Below, one piece after another: positions 35,501 to 45,587 of a stretch of DNA of 64,000 nt. The position numbers and the translations under genes were made by a program. The stretch is taken from contig NC_080049.1 of the NCBI RefSeq assembly GCF_026212465.1, forward strand, positions 1,805,460 through 1,869,459, read 5' to 3'. The notes under the pieces are model-generated. The model worked only from the letters and a program-made list of their open reading frames with translations, had not been told where the DNA came from and made no database searches. Source of the DNA: Amaranthus tricolor (Eukaryota; Streptophyta; Magnoliopsida; Caryophyllales; Amaranthaceae). Position 1 is the first letter of the stretch. The number at the start of each line of letters is the position of its first letter.

Positions 35501-37865
35501 ATTGGTTGACTGTAAAACCTAGTGAATTGCCGAATGGGTCGAAGTTGGTGAGAATATATCACGCAGGAGATATTATGGTTTTGATATTTTTTGCCATATA
35601 CTGATTTGATTGGCTCTTATTTGTCTTTTATGCTGGGTGCAGATCATGGGGATAAATCCTCCTTTTGGAGTTAAATCATACCTGGCAAACAAGTTCATTA
35701 ACAAGGCCCTGCAGTTTAAGCCGAAGCTGATTGTCCTAATCGTTCCCCCTGAAACAGAAAGGTATATTTTTGGGAGAACCCCGGGGGGGTTAGTCTGCTT
35801 TCATATTTTTATTGTCTGCGTTTTTACCATCATTTACCTTGTTTCGTTTAGCTATCTTATTATGTGTTTAGGCTTGATAAAAAGAAACCTGCCTATGATT
35901 TGATATGGGAGTATGACGATAAGCTTTCCGGAAAGGTAAACTGAAAGTGTGTATTTGTCTGTTTAGCCAACTGCAACTTTTTTTTTTTTTTTTTTTTTGA
36001 ATCCCTTTTTTGTTTTTCAGTCCTTTTATCTTCCTGGATCTGTTGATATAAATGACAACCAAATGGAAGATTGGAACCTTGTGGCACCTGTCCTTTATCT
36101 CTGGAGCCGCCCAGATTGGACTAGTAAACATATGGAAATTGCAGAGAAGCATCAACACCTGCCTGGAGAACGAAGAGAGTTGAGTTTCAGAACTCCGTCT
36201 TTTTATTAATAGCTTAAAGTGGGATAGTGCCTGTTGATGTCTTTATGTTCCATCATATACTCAATGTGTTCCTTTAGGTTGCTATACTGAAATGACATTT
36301 CCCCTCACAAAATGTAACTTTCAATAGCAAACTCAAAGAATAAACGAGTATGTACTGATAGCTTAGACTTAGAGAGATTTAATTGGAGTCTTTGGCAGCT
36401 TGAATTGGGCTTCAATTGAGAATTTAGGATGCCGCACATGTTATTTTTTTTTAGAAGATTTAGTTGCCTCACATCCTATTCATCTTCTAAAATATTAAAA
36501 TCAAAGGAGTGTTTGTTTTTAAAATATATTTAATTGACAATGGAATGGCTGCGTACATCCACCTACCGACTCCTTGCTAGGAGAAGCCACTTAATGATAT
36601 TGGGATAATGTATTGGGATAATGCAGTAAATGAAATGTCATCTCTTATTTGGTCCGCGGGTTTTATTTGCCCTCCCCGGTGTTAACGAAGAGTTTTAAAA
36701 TCTGTAATTCGTAAAAGTTAGATGTTTTTTTGAATTTTTTTTCTTGAAGGATTTGGATACAATTGTGGTACTGCGGATATTGTTTTTTTTTTTTTTTCGT
36801 TACGTTACTCCTTAATCATGCTTGTTTTTATTATTTGGTAGGAACAAACTCACGATGAAGCTAGGTCGTGATTCTTCATTCAAGATTCAAAACCAGACTT
36901 TAACAAATGTTGACATTAATCCTCCTAATGCTCATTTACCTCTAAATGAAAAGGCAGTCAGTGAAGGAAACGATGTGGACAAGAGATCTGCTCGAGCGGA
37001 TCGAAGTATGGACAAAAATGTACATGTTGTATTTGGAAATAGCAGACCTAAGAAGGGCCCAAAGAAAAAGAGACAAAGAGTCGTGAGAAACATAAGGCGA
37101 GAGCCAGAGTCCTTGCACAAGTACAAAAGACAACGGTCTTCTTTAGATAGACCTCGTGACGAAGTCATTATGTTAAGATCTCCTTCAGATGTGGAGATTA
37201 ATCAATTTGAGCCTACCCGTTATGATGAAAGACGTTCCTCAGAAAGTCACACTCCTAGGTATCAAGGGTCAGCTCAAAATGAACTGAGGGCCGTAGGTCT
37301 CGTTAGCCATGGTCACTTTGATTCCGGTCATTATGGAGAAAGAGAAAGAGAAAGGGAAAGAGAACGGCTTTCTCTCTTGGAGAACCGTCCTTTTAGGCAT
37401 CAAGAGTCCCCTTCAAATATGGATGTTAGAGATCATCTTAATAATCATCCTAGGGCTAGTTATGGAACCGGAAACTATGAGAATGCTTATCATCATGATA
37501 CGTATAAAAATATAAGAGATACTAGTTATCCTCCACCACAACGTCATCCCGATTCAACAATGGGTTACATGAACCAGTCTTTCGGTGGAAGTGTTGAAAG
37601 CTATCCGACTTCTGTTTTCAATCGAGCAGCGACAAATTCCGTTTCAGCAATCGATAAATATAACTTCTCTTTGGATGCACCAAACCATGGAAGGATGGCT
37701 GGTGGTGGTTTCAGTCGTCCTGATATAGGCCCCCCAGCGGGTGCTAGCTTATACCATCATCAAGGTCCGCCCAGACAAGGCTACCCGTATCCAAGGGATT
37801 TTGCTCAAGGTCCGACCCATCCACACCCTTATCGTATTCCCCCGGGAGGCTGGATCGATGATTAA
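17428..37865 (+). CDS. EDM2: EDM2-like PHD-finger chromatin regulator, 19 exons
   Basis: Exons: 17428-17837, 17915-18011, 18590-18643, 18729-18925, 22485-22581, 22698-22796, 23861-24114, 24191-24280, 24391-24810, 24950-25100, 25540-25638, 29067-29159, 31906-31947, 33489-33599, 35476-35547, 35643-35761, 35872-35935, 36021-36178, 36842-37865. All use GT-AG and join in frame to 1216 codons (Arabidopsis EDM2 is about 1300). Seen in order: YYFEDD and KAWRFDI N-terminal block; acidic region; PHD-type Cys/His fingers (~235-415: CSICDEGG, CGYFYHPLC, CRRCPKAYHKKCLP); a methyltransferase-like domain with DFCCGANDF (~704-712) and INPPFG (~766-771); LPGSVD and EDWNL blocks; a low-complexity Arg/Glu, Pro, Gly, His tail. 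In Arabidopsis EDM2 acts in the nucleus with IBM2/ASI1-type partners, promoting full-length transcripts across intronic heterochromatin and supporting RPP7 resistance. M1 is chosen at 17428 (MANSDDE) over 17386 by family fit; the UTR exons are unresolved. Confidence 0.93.
19508..22440 (-). pseudogene. L1-type LINE in EDM2 intron 4, antisense and decayed
   Basis: Minus-strand translations give an endonuclease part (22383-22162: IGTLSTKYLELMDVLRKYRI and CIQETRLKG; 21987-21805: DFNEHIG and VHGGLGYGMRN) and a reverse-transcriptase part (about 20750-20370: QFGFMQSRSTAETIH, INLENAYDSVPR, LSPFLFSIILDELSK). The catalytic FADD box has become FTNN. A C-terminal block (20160-19978: ECWTVKKIYEHKINIAEIRM) follows. 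The 3' side ends in ATCATCATC repeats near 19510. Many stops and frameshifts show that it is inactive. It accounts for most of the 3.56-kb intron. Confidence 0.88.
23330..23615 (+). repeat. Degenerate tandem repeats in EDM2 intron 6
   Basis: The phrase GTATTGAGCACCCTAGAA occurs three times (about 23338, 23470 and 23586), with interspersed ATTTTCGTTATAAAAGGTAA copies. The array is irregular, with units of roughly 110-130 bp. Confidence 0.75.
25639..29066 (+). other. EDM2 intron 11, 3.4 kb, repeat-derived
   Basis: No host exon is needed here; exons 11 and 12 join in frame. A minus-strand frame at 26154-25885 (LHLANRSCIV, EEIVSILCRF) loosely recalls the protease region of a Ty3-gypsy gag-pol but is too short to assign. 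A Stowaway-like element occupies 28587-28981. The remainder shows no structure I can support. Confidence 0.5.
28587..28981. mobile_element. Stowaway-like MITE in EDM2 intron 11
   Basis: Termini are TTCCCTCAATTTCTATTTG on the left and CGCGAAGGGAG on the right (inverse CTCCCTTCGCG). They are flanked by TA on both sides, the expected Tc1/mariner-type target duplication. At 395 bp with no coding capacity, it fits the class. Confidence 0.65.
29946..30348 (-). pseudogene. Antisense gene-like fragment, unrecognised
   Basis: Two minus-strand frames with protein-like composition follow each other. The first (30348-30151) contains VARRKLHLKLVLCPDVKR and VLDYKELNEEEYASL; the second (30134-29946) contains LLAEVQKTAVDGNSVVLSQR and KLMDFKQYASANPLRK. 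Both are charged and balanced, unlike the AT-rich noise around them. They are separated by a stop, so the piece is not an intact gene. I do not recognise the family. It may be a captured or retroposed host gene segment. Confidence 0.4.
30481..31171. mobile_element. Long-TIR element (Mutator-like MITE) in EDM2 intron 12
   Basis: The first ~112 bp (from GAAAAATTGTTAAAAACTAC) return as a near-identical inverse at the right end. Each arm contains four spaced AACTACCTA-like submotifs. Long inverted repeats of this size in a short non-coding element are typical of Mutator-like MITEs. The flanks are A-rich and only roughly match as a 9-bp target duplication. The interior (30600-31040) has no open frame of note. 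Confidence 0.8.
31588..31821. mobile_element. MITE with TTGTGAGAGAC termini, copy 2
   Basis: The left end TTGTGAGAGACCATTCTC and the right end (GAGACGGTCTCTCAAGAG) match the terminal repeats of copy 1, but the interior differs and carries repeated GTAGGCATTAAG motifs. It is probably a related subfamily. Confidence 0.65.
31948..33488 (+). other. EDM2 intron 13
   Basis: The 1.5-kb intron between the 42-bp exon 13 and exon 14 shows no repeats or coding structure that I can support. Confidence 0.5.
33600..35475 (+). other. EDM2 intron 14 with an (AG)n microsatellite
   Basis: A 1.9-kb intron. A pure (GA)n tract sits at about 34369-34398. No TE ends were recognised. Confidence 0.6.
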
Positions 37866-37913
37866 GTTTATTATCGTTAAGCTAGGTTTGCAGTTTGATC
37901 AAATCTGTTTAGT

Positions 37914-37919
37914 AATAAA
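37914..37919 (+). terminator. Polyadenylation signal of the EDM2-like gene
   Basis: AATAAA lies 48 bp downstream of the stop codon in a T-rich 3' region. It is the nearest canonical signal. Confidence 0.5.
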
Positions 37920-38482
37920 TTATTGAATAATTAGCATGTTTCGTCTTCACTAATGACTGTTCTCATTGTTATTATTAATCTTCCATAAACAAGTTTTTAT
38001 GTTAATTAATTTGTATTGAATAGAATTTTGGTTATTTTGCTTAAGTTATATAAATCAAATTCCTGCTTATTTATATCTGAGAAATGTCAGCACTCTTTGT
38101 TGTTGGCTGTTACTGAGCTCTGTAAAAAAAAGTGTATTGCGTTCTTCATCCTTTTTCTCATTCATTTACTTTTCTCCAATAATTGGAAAGAACATGCATT
38201 TAGTATTATGATCCTTCTCAATCAAGCAAAGAGCACATATTCTCATAATACTACCTCCGTTATTTATAAGATGAGCTAATCAATCCACGTATATAACGCA
38301 TTTTTCGGTGAGACTATCGTATTTAACAATTTGTCAATAAAATATTATGAAAATTATATCTCTAATCCATCAATATAAGAAAATTTTGGCATCATTACAT
38401 ATCCTTTGACAACAATCTTTTAACAATCAAGTTTTTTAATAACAATTGATTTACTAGTCCACTTTTTTATTATCAAGATGTT

Positions 38483-38507
38483 AAAAAAAAAAAAAAAAAA
38501 AAAAAAA
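38483..38507. repeat. A25 homopolymer
   Basis: A 25-base A run lies just before the stop codon end of the first wax-synthase-like gene, which faces it from the minus strand. It may be a retroposition scar or simple slippage. Confidence 0.8.
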
Positions 38508-38520
38508 GATGTTATATAAA

Positions 38521-39567
38521 TCAATTGATTTTCTTTATTATTTTCATTATCACTTCTTTTAAACATATTCCAAACTCCATGATATCATCAATTGCTTTCA
38601 CATCTACATGATTCCTAATTAATGGTGGAAAGAAGAGCCAAAACCCGGTACCCATTACAAACCCGACAGTTAATGGGCCAGAGATAGCCCAATGTAATCT
38701 CCATTCCGGGCCCAAATTTCTCTTCACTGCCATCTCCAAAAGAACACATACTCCATGCATGATAAAGAACCACGTGACCTCCCACGTGGGTGGGACACGT
38801 GTCACGTTATAATAGATAACCTCATGCATCAAACCAGAAACGACAAAGCATGCCATGACAGCAATTGATGGGGCCCACATACGACCTACAAGTTTGACCG
38901 CCGTTAACTTTACCGGAAAGTATACGGTGTGACGTAGTGCATCTGATATCATGAGGTTCCATCTATTCCCCCAAAAATCTTGCAATGATGTAGATATGTA
39001 AGGCTCATCAAATGGTGGATCAAGCTCTAACCCTAGTGTGGAGCCCACAAAGGAATGACAGAAACTTAAAACAATATCAATGAACAAATATAATAAACAA
39101 GCAAGAATAATCATATTCTTTTTGTGATGGTAAATATAATAATAATAAAATATAATAAATATGATAGTTTTTGACCAAAAATTTAAGGGCAATACATTCT
39201 TTGGTGGATGTCCTAAACTACCCTTTTGATCTTTTGATGTATTTTCTTTGATTTTGATGGGAAAAGCACCAAAAATGATAAATCTAAGGAATGATGATTG
39301 TGATTGATAAGTTGATAAAGGGCCAAGATTGAAGGTGTACAATAAAAGTTTTGAGTTGGCAATCCATGTGATGAAACCACTAAGGATGACACTTGGGATT
39401 GGTCTATAAATAGAAAGTGGGAGGAGGATGAATTGATAAAAAATGGGTATGAGAGAAATGAAACGAAAAATGCCTTTTGGGATCTTAGAGGATATAAAAT
39501 AAGTGTAAGATAAAGATATAAATACAACTAACCATGCTTTGAAGAAGTTCTTTGTTTCCTCCTCCAT
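38521..39567 (-). CDS. Wax-synthase-like MBOAT O-acyltransferase, copy 1
   Basis: An intronless gene of 348 residues. The family esterifies fatty alcohols (or sterols and other alcohols) with acyl-CoA at the ER membrane. The wax_synthase-type core is clear: SLQDFWGNRWN (~194-204) and SGLMHE with the presumed catalytic His248, followed by PTWEVTWFF. Hydrophobic spans cover most of the protein. An upstream in-frame ATG at 39663 exists, but the start at 39567 (MEEETKNFFKAW) matches copies 2 and 3 and the family length (jojoba wax synthase is 352). A TATAAA at 39705-39710 lies 138 bp upstream. The usual RRWN of the core is NRWN here. Convergent with EDM2. Substrate cannot be inferred. Confidence 0.9.
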   Translation of the reverse strand: MEEETKNFFKAWLVVFISLSYTYFISSKIPKGIFRFISLIPIFYQFILLPLSIYRPIPSVILSGFITWIANSKLLLYTFNLGPLSTYQSQSSFLRFIIFGAFPIKIKENTSKDQKGSLGHPPKNVLPLNFWSKTIIFIIFYYYYIYHHKKNMIILACLLYLFIDIVLSFCHSFVGSTLGLELDPPFDEPYISTSLQDFWGNRWNLMISDALRHTVYFPVKLTAVKLVGRMWAPSIAVMACFVVSGLMHEVIYYNVTRVPPTWEVTWFFIMHGVCVLLEMAVKRNLGPEWRLHWAISGPLTVGFVMGTGFWLFFPPLIRNHVDVKAIDDIMEFGICLKEVIMKIIKKIN

Positions 39568-39704
39568 TGTTTTTTGGGTGTTCAAAGTGTAATAATCAAA
39601 ATAGAAGGATTTGGGGCAAGCTTTTTTAAGGGTTGGTCTTCTTATGCCAAGTGTTTTGTGCATAAAAAAATTTGATTATGGTTGGAAAGATGAAAATGTT
39701 ACTC

Positions 39705-39710
39705 TTTATA
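39705..39710 (-). promoter_or_regulatory. TATA box, wax-synthase-like copy 1
   Basis: TATAAA on the minus strand (AATATAAAGAG), 138 bp upstream of the chosen start codon. Confidence 0.45.
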
Positions 39711-41780
39711 TTAAGGTATTTTTGACATGAAAATTATAAAATTGAGTATATTAAGTTAAAGTAATTAAATAATTAAAATAAAAGATAATATAGAGTGTAA
39801 AACGGTAGAAAATAAAGTAAATTAATTTAAATAGATTAAAATGAAAAAAAAAAACAAATTAAGGGCGGAATTAGAAAATTACTTCTATATATTATAGTAA
39901 GATTATATTGGAATGGTTTTTAAGACTTAATATGGCTAGTTTTTGGGAACTTCTAGGGAAGTAAGTAAAGCCTTTACGTGCATACTTCTCCATCTCTGAG
40001 AGTTTGTTACACATGCAAAATATGTAATGAAATCGAAAGAAATATTCACAAAAATTAAGAAAAATATAATGTTTTAAATAGTGAATATATAATTCAATTG
40101 AATTAATAATAAATTTGGTAGAAGAAAAATAAAGACTATAAGCATAAAAAAAATTTAAAAGAAAGTTAGTGGAAAAAATATAAGGACCACAACTAATAAA
40201 TTTTTTTTTATATAAAGTTAGCGGAAAACATGTGAAGGCCATAAGAAATATAAAAAAGTTAAACTGAAGTTAGTGGAATATATATTGGGCCCATAATTAT
40301 TATAAAAATACTAAAATTAGCATGAATAAGGTTATTATTTTGTTTAAAATTTATGACATAAATAAAAAAATTATTTATGAGAACAACAAATGAAACACTA
40401 TAACTTTGGAGTATTTAGCAAATTCATCAAATAGTGAAAATGCATGGCAAATGTTTCAATTTTAGAGGGATAAAAGAAGTTTTTGATCCATTGTGTAATA
40501 GAGTTTCCCACCTCCTCTCTAAAGTGGTTATATTTTTTTTCTTTTTATTTTCGTAGATTTTATTTTTAGGAATATTTTATCTTTAACAATGATTTTATTA
40601 TATCTTATAATATTATCTATAAATTTATTTTCTTTTCGCATTTAAATTTAATCTACCTATTTATTCAATTTACTTGTTTATTAGAAAATTTATTATTTTA
40701 TTGTATTACTAGAATGAAAATCCGTACAATGCACAAATTTTTTTTGTATTTGTATATATAAAAATGAGATTTTCAAAATAATTCAAATATAAATAAATTA
40801 TAGGAGAAATTATCGTGAAGAATGTCATCTATTGCTCATGTATGTGGATATATAATCTTTAGTATTGATTATTTTTAATTCAACCTTTTTATACTCTTAA
40901 GCACATTTTAACCTGTTACTGTGAGTACCTATTAGCCGTTTATACTCACTTTTTTTTCCTCTTTATCCTTTATTATTGGTCTATCCTTACTCCTCTTTGA
41001 TGGTAGATACCTATAATAGCTGGTTAAAATGGAGCAATGGATGCTGTTAGTAAAAAAATATACAAAGACTGAATTATTTTAAAATAATCAATAGTAGAGT
41101 TCATTCACTGCAAATGAAAAATAGGTGGAATTATTTATTTTAAAACAAGTTTTCCTAAATTTTATTTGTCAAGTTTCATTATTTTTAATATAAAAATGTG
41201 ATAATCTCTATAATAATAATGTATCAGTTTGAGATTAGAGAATTAAATTTGAAGATAAAATATATTCATGTGAGATCGCATTTAATTCGTTTTAATGTAT
41301 ACTTTTTAATTATGTATTTTTTAAAATTTATCATGTGTATCTACTGATATTGAGATTTAAAATTTTCTTTAAAAATTTTCAAAAAATAAACAATAACAAC
41401 AAAAAAGAACGGAGGGATTATTATAAATTTAGCATACTATTACCTAAATTATTGCTTTAGTGACCAAATAAATTGTTATGAGTGGATGTAATATTACATT
41501 ATTTGAGATTCATAGACCTGTATATATTTTTTGAATTCATGTTTTATTTCTTGTAATTACGAATAAAATTGTTGTGAAAAGATTTTACATACTTCATCTG
41601 TTTTTTTACTTGCTCCCAAATCAACTTTTAAAGTGTTGATTGTTTTAAATATTGTGGCTATGATACAAGAAAAAATCATATTCATGTGAAATCTTATTTT
41701 ATTCTTTTCAACGCATATTTTCATAATACCAAGTTTTTTATAATTTATTGCTGAAAAAAAGATTGACCTTAAATTTTTTT
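39711..41780. other. AT-rich spacer, degenerate repeats
   Basis: No gene. Around 40705-40800 a block with TACAATGCACAAATTTTT recurs near 42480-42560, suggesting dispersed copies of one old repeat. Stretches near 40020-40400 and 41600-41720 resemble decayed interiors of the Stowaway/mariner family seen elsewhere in this window. Confidence 0.45.
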
Positions 41781-42167
41781 CTGGAGATATACATTTTCCT
41801 GGGGAGTCAGATAAAATATCCTGACATAGTGGCATTTTGATACCACCAGGCAGAACAAATTCCAAGGACTCAAAAGATTTGAAAAATTGGATTTATGTCC
41901 AACGGATCACCCCTACTAAGAAAAAATCTTTTGTTTTGGTTCGACCCGTAGCCCATATGAAATAACGTACGGTATCAATTTAACTACACTTTTCCCTTAG
42001 TATTTGTTGCAGGAAAGGGATAATGTGCAATTTCGAGTTGTCAATTATATCCTTTATGGAAATGGCAAAACCACTCGAGAAATTTTTGACACAAATATTC
42101 AATTAATGCGTACTTGTTTGGTATTGAATTGGAATCAAAATAAAAAAGTTCTTCTATTGAAGAGGCC
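41781..42167 (+). pseudogene. rpoC2: Nuclear plastid DNA insertion: rpoC2 fragment
   Basis: Translations across this stretch give [25 protein letters not shown], then [19 protein letters not shown] and [12 protein letters not shown], which correspond to a continuous piece of plastid rpoC2 (plastid RNA polymerase beta'' subunit). It carries a frameshift or stop between the two blocks plus several substitutions, and ends abruptly at GAAGAGGCC. It is flanked by ordinary nuclear AT-rich DNA, so it is a transferred, non-functional fragment rather than plastid sequence. Confidence 0.87.
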
Positions 42168-43620
42168 AAACAATCGACTAATGCATTAAATTACATAAAA
42201 AGGTATTTGAGTGCAAAGAGAAGAACGTGAAGAAAGTATATTAATTGATACTCATAAATATATCTATTATTTTAATTCAAATTTTGATCTTAAATATTGT
42301 TGTTCGGGACTATACTGTTTTATTTTATGTTGATTAGGACTTGAAATGACGTAACCTAAGCATAAAGGAGCAATAATATTTGACAAAGCTCTCAAGGGTT
42401 GTAATTTGTCATTTTTCAGTTCTTTTATCAAATTATATACCAGTTTATTCTTTTATCAAATTATATACTAGTATAGAAACTTGTATAATGCACAAATTTT
42501 ATTAGTATGTAAGTACATATAAATATAAATTTCAAAAAAATAAGATGCAATTACGTCATATCATTATCAATTTATAATATTGTAATGAAATGTATTATAA
42601 AATTATCATTATCAAATTATTATAAAAGATATACATTCCTATGTAAAATAGTTAATTTTTTACAATTAAACTATTACCTGTAAACTAGTTGCCACCAAAT
42701 CATACATAATTGTTATGTAAAGTTTTCAAAAAAATTTTAAGTAGTTATATATATTTGATATGATAAAATGTTTTTAAAACTTAACTTTAATATCTAAAAT
42801 CATAACTAATATAATAAATATTTTTGAATGTCACACAATTATTTTTTATCCTCTTAAAATACTTTATTTAGCAAAATTATAAAGCCGCCATTTAAAAAAT
42901 TTTATTTTTATTATACCATATGATAATAATCAACCATTTAAATAATCAAATAAAATTATAAAAAAAAAAAAAAAAAAAGTCCTACTCCGTAGCAAGAGCA
43001 ACGAGGCTATTGGATAAAAGTGTCCTTATTTTAAGGGAACCATCAAACATGTATTATACATGATGCATGTGTAAGAATACCGCACGTAAAATGCATCTTT
43101 GCGTTTCATGTGCCATACAATATGCAGTAAACAAACCACTACATTTATCTGGTGTGTCATACGTGCATATGTTGTTTTTAATGATCGAACAAAATTTTAT
43201 GTGACCTACATTTTTAATTTAATTTTTATCCAATTCGTTTTATATTATTGGATAAATATTTAAGTTTGAAATATCCATATATGAAGAGAGAATTTAAATA
43301 TTATTTTTTTATGAATAATATAGAAGTTAAAATATATCTATGAGATCTTGTTAGTCTTGTACAAAATTTTTATATATATTTCTCATATTCATGAGATCTG
43401 ACCCTAGTATGGACAGACTCCATTGGCTTGTCGAGGCACCCCTAATGCACCCCTCGTCTTGCTTCACCCATTGATCGAAACCTCAAGTATTCACTCCTCC
43501 ATGCACACCATTATTACCTTTTAATGTGTATGCCATTGTGCAATTGTGAGAGCAATGAAAAGATTAAATTCTTCTCCCACACAACGCGATTTGTTACTTG
43601 GTATATAATATTGTTATAAA
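42168..43620. other. AT-rich spacer, no gene seen
   Basis: Contains a poly-A run near 42960-42977 and the second copy of the old dispersed repeat (about 42462-42560). No coding sequence or RNA gene was recognised. Confidence 0.45.
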
Positions 43621-43621
43621 A

Positions 43622-43765
43622 GTATGATGATCGTCTCTCAAAGAGACGAGCTAAAAACATCAAGCTTATATTCTTATTTTCTTTTTGATTTGTACTAGTT
43701 GGGCTATTTAGCCCATATATCTAATACGTCTCTCAAAGATACTGTCTCTTATAATAATTTGTTTA
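43622..43765. mobile_element. MITE with GAGAGAC termini, copy 3 (inverted)
   Basis: Its reverse complement aligns through most of its length with 14366-14500, including CTTTGAGAGACGTATTAGAT and the opposite CGTCTCTTTGAGAGACG end. One terminus has lost part of the outer repeat. Confidence 0.7.
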
Positions 43766-44446
43766 ATACTCAAGCTATGTGTTTGGCTAAGCTCATTAGG
43801 ATTGTATATTGTATCCATATATAGTTGATGAATGAATGATAAATACACACCATGATAATTAGTCCTTGTCATGTTTTTAGAGATGGATTAAATCAAAAAC
43901 CATTAGTTAAGCAGTCATTAGATGGTTGTTTATTCTTTATGAAGTTCGTTATATAATTCTACCTTTATACGTTGTTTTTTTGATAAATAATAATTTTTTT
44001 CATCGCTCTATTTACACTATATAATTCAAAAGTTCTCAAATATTTAAATGACACAAATTCTAAATTGTATGGACATAAATTTAAATTAAAGAGAACGAAA
44101 AAATAATAGTAAAAGCTATAATTAATGTAAATTGTATCTACTTGTGAAAGTAAGGTTGAGTAGTACTCATAAAGTTTTGCCATAAAACTATTTCTTATAT
44201 AGTTAATTATTTAATGCTTCATGTAATTCTATTTAAATACTCGACAATTTGATATTAACCCGACTTTATAATCAAATTCATCTTCAAACCCAATTTTCAA
44301 ATGACTTTAAATTTATGTAAAACTCAATATGAACATTAGACGAATTTAAACCGTCTCAAAATACCTTTTCTCAACCCATATAAACACCTCTACTTAAAAA
44401 CTACTTTTCTGAGAAGTGTAGTATACAGCTGGTGGCAACTCTTAAA

Positions 44447-44520
44447 TCTCTAAACTCATCAATATAAGAAACTTTTTTTTGGCATTATTACAAATCTTTT
44501 GACAATAATGAAACACTTTA
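44447..44520. repeat. Duplicated 3' flank of the wax-synthase-like genes
   Basis: The bases containing ATCAATATAAGAAA, GGCATTATTACA and TTTTGACAA match 38360-38430 at the same position downstream of copy 1. The tandem duplication that made copies 1 and 2 therefore included at least ~70-100 bp of 3' flank. Confidence 0.75.
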
Positions 44521-44540
44521 ATGAATTAATCAAATAAAAA

Positions 44541-45587
44541 TTAATAAATAACAAATTCATTTTTTATCTTCATAATAATTTCTTTAAAATAATTTCCCAA
44601 GCACATAATGTCTTCAGTTGCTTTAACGTCAACATGATTTCTCATTAACTGAGGAAAGAAGAGCCAAAACCCGGTACCCATCACTAACCCAACCGTTAAC
44701 GGGCCAGAAATAGCCCAATGTAACCTCCATTTCTGGCCCAAACTTCTCTTTACCACCATCTCCAAAACAACACATACTCCATGCAAGACAAAAAACCACG
44801 TGACTTCCCATGTGGGAGTCACACGTGTCACGTTATAGTAGATGAGCTCGTGCATCAAACCAGAGACAACAAATGAAGCCATGACACCTGACAATGAAGC
44901 CCATCTACGACCAACAAATTTGACTGCCGTTGACTTAACGGGTAAGTATACGGTGTGACGCAGTGTATCTGATATTATGCGGTTCCACCTCCTCCCCCAA
45001 AAATTTTGCAATGATGTAGATAGGTAAGGCTCATCGGACGGTGATTCTAGCTCCAACCCAAGTGTGGACTCCACAATTAGATCACATACACCAAAAACAA
45101 TATCAATGAACAAATACATCAAACAACAAAGTATGATCATACTCTTGTTGTATTTATAAATAGCTTCCAAAATCACAAAAATGATAATTTTTGACCAAAA
45201 ATTCAAGGGTAATACTTTATTGTATGAATTTACTAAACCATCCTTTTGATCATTTGATGTATTTTCTTTGACTTTGATGGGGAAAGCCCCAAAAAAGATG
45301 AATCTAAGGAATGAAGAATGTGATTGATTCGATGATAAAGGGCCAAGATTGAAGGAGTACAATAAGAGTCTTGAGTTGGCGATCCATGTGATAAAACCAC
45401 TAAGGATTATATTTGGGATTGGTCTATAAATAGAAAGTGGGAGAAGAAAAAAGAGATAGAAAATGGGTAAGAGAGAAATGAAACGAAGAATACCTTTGGG
45501 GATCTTAGAGGCTATAAAATAAGAGTAAGAAAGAGATGCAAAAACAACTAACCATGCTTTGAAGAAATTCTTGGCTTCCTCTTCCAT
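44541..45587 (-). CDS. Wax-synthase-like MBOAT O-acyltransferase, copy 2
   Basis: Intronless, 348 residues, the same length and orientation as copy 1 and its closest relative by eye (shared MEEE-KNFFKAWLVVF start, shared KENTS-DQK loop, shared 3' flank). Core motifs are SLQNFWGRRWN (~193-202), where the usual Asp of DFWG is Asn, and SGLMHE with His246, then PTWEVTWFFVLHGVC. Multiple membrane spans predict an ER protein. A TATA-like CATAAATA lies about 45 bp upstream. Likely forms wax or other esters from acyl-CoA; the Asp-to-Asn change could affect activity, but its importance is not known to me. Confidence 0.9.
   Translation of the reverse strand: MEEEAKNFFKAWLVVFASLSYSYFIASKIPKGILRFISLLPIFYLFFLLPLSIYRPIPNIILSGFITWIANSRLLLYSFNLGPLSSNQSHSSFLRFIFFGAFPIKVKENTSNDQKDGLVNSYNKVLPLNFWSKIIIFVILEAIYKYNKSMIILCCLMYLFIDIVFGVCDLIVESTLGLELESPSDEPYLSTSLQNFWGRRWNRIISDTLRHTVYLPVKSTAVKFVGRRWASLSGVMASFVVSGLMHELIYYNVTRVTPTWEVTWFFVLHGVCVVLEMVVKRSLGQKWRLHWAISGPLTVGLVMGTGFWLFFPQLMRNHVDVKATEDIMCLGNYFKEIIMKIKNEFVIY

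Noticed and set aside
39567..39663. Upstream start extending wax-synthase-like copy 1 by 32 residues
   Set aside because: The extension is basic and unlike the family; the internal Met aligns with the starts of copies 2 and 3 and gives the usual length.
43385..43510. GC-richer patch as a tRNA gene
   Set aside because: It does not fold into a cloverleaf and lacks A and B box sequences.
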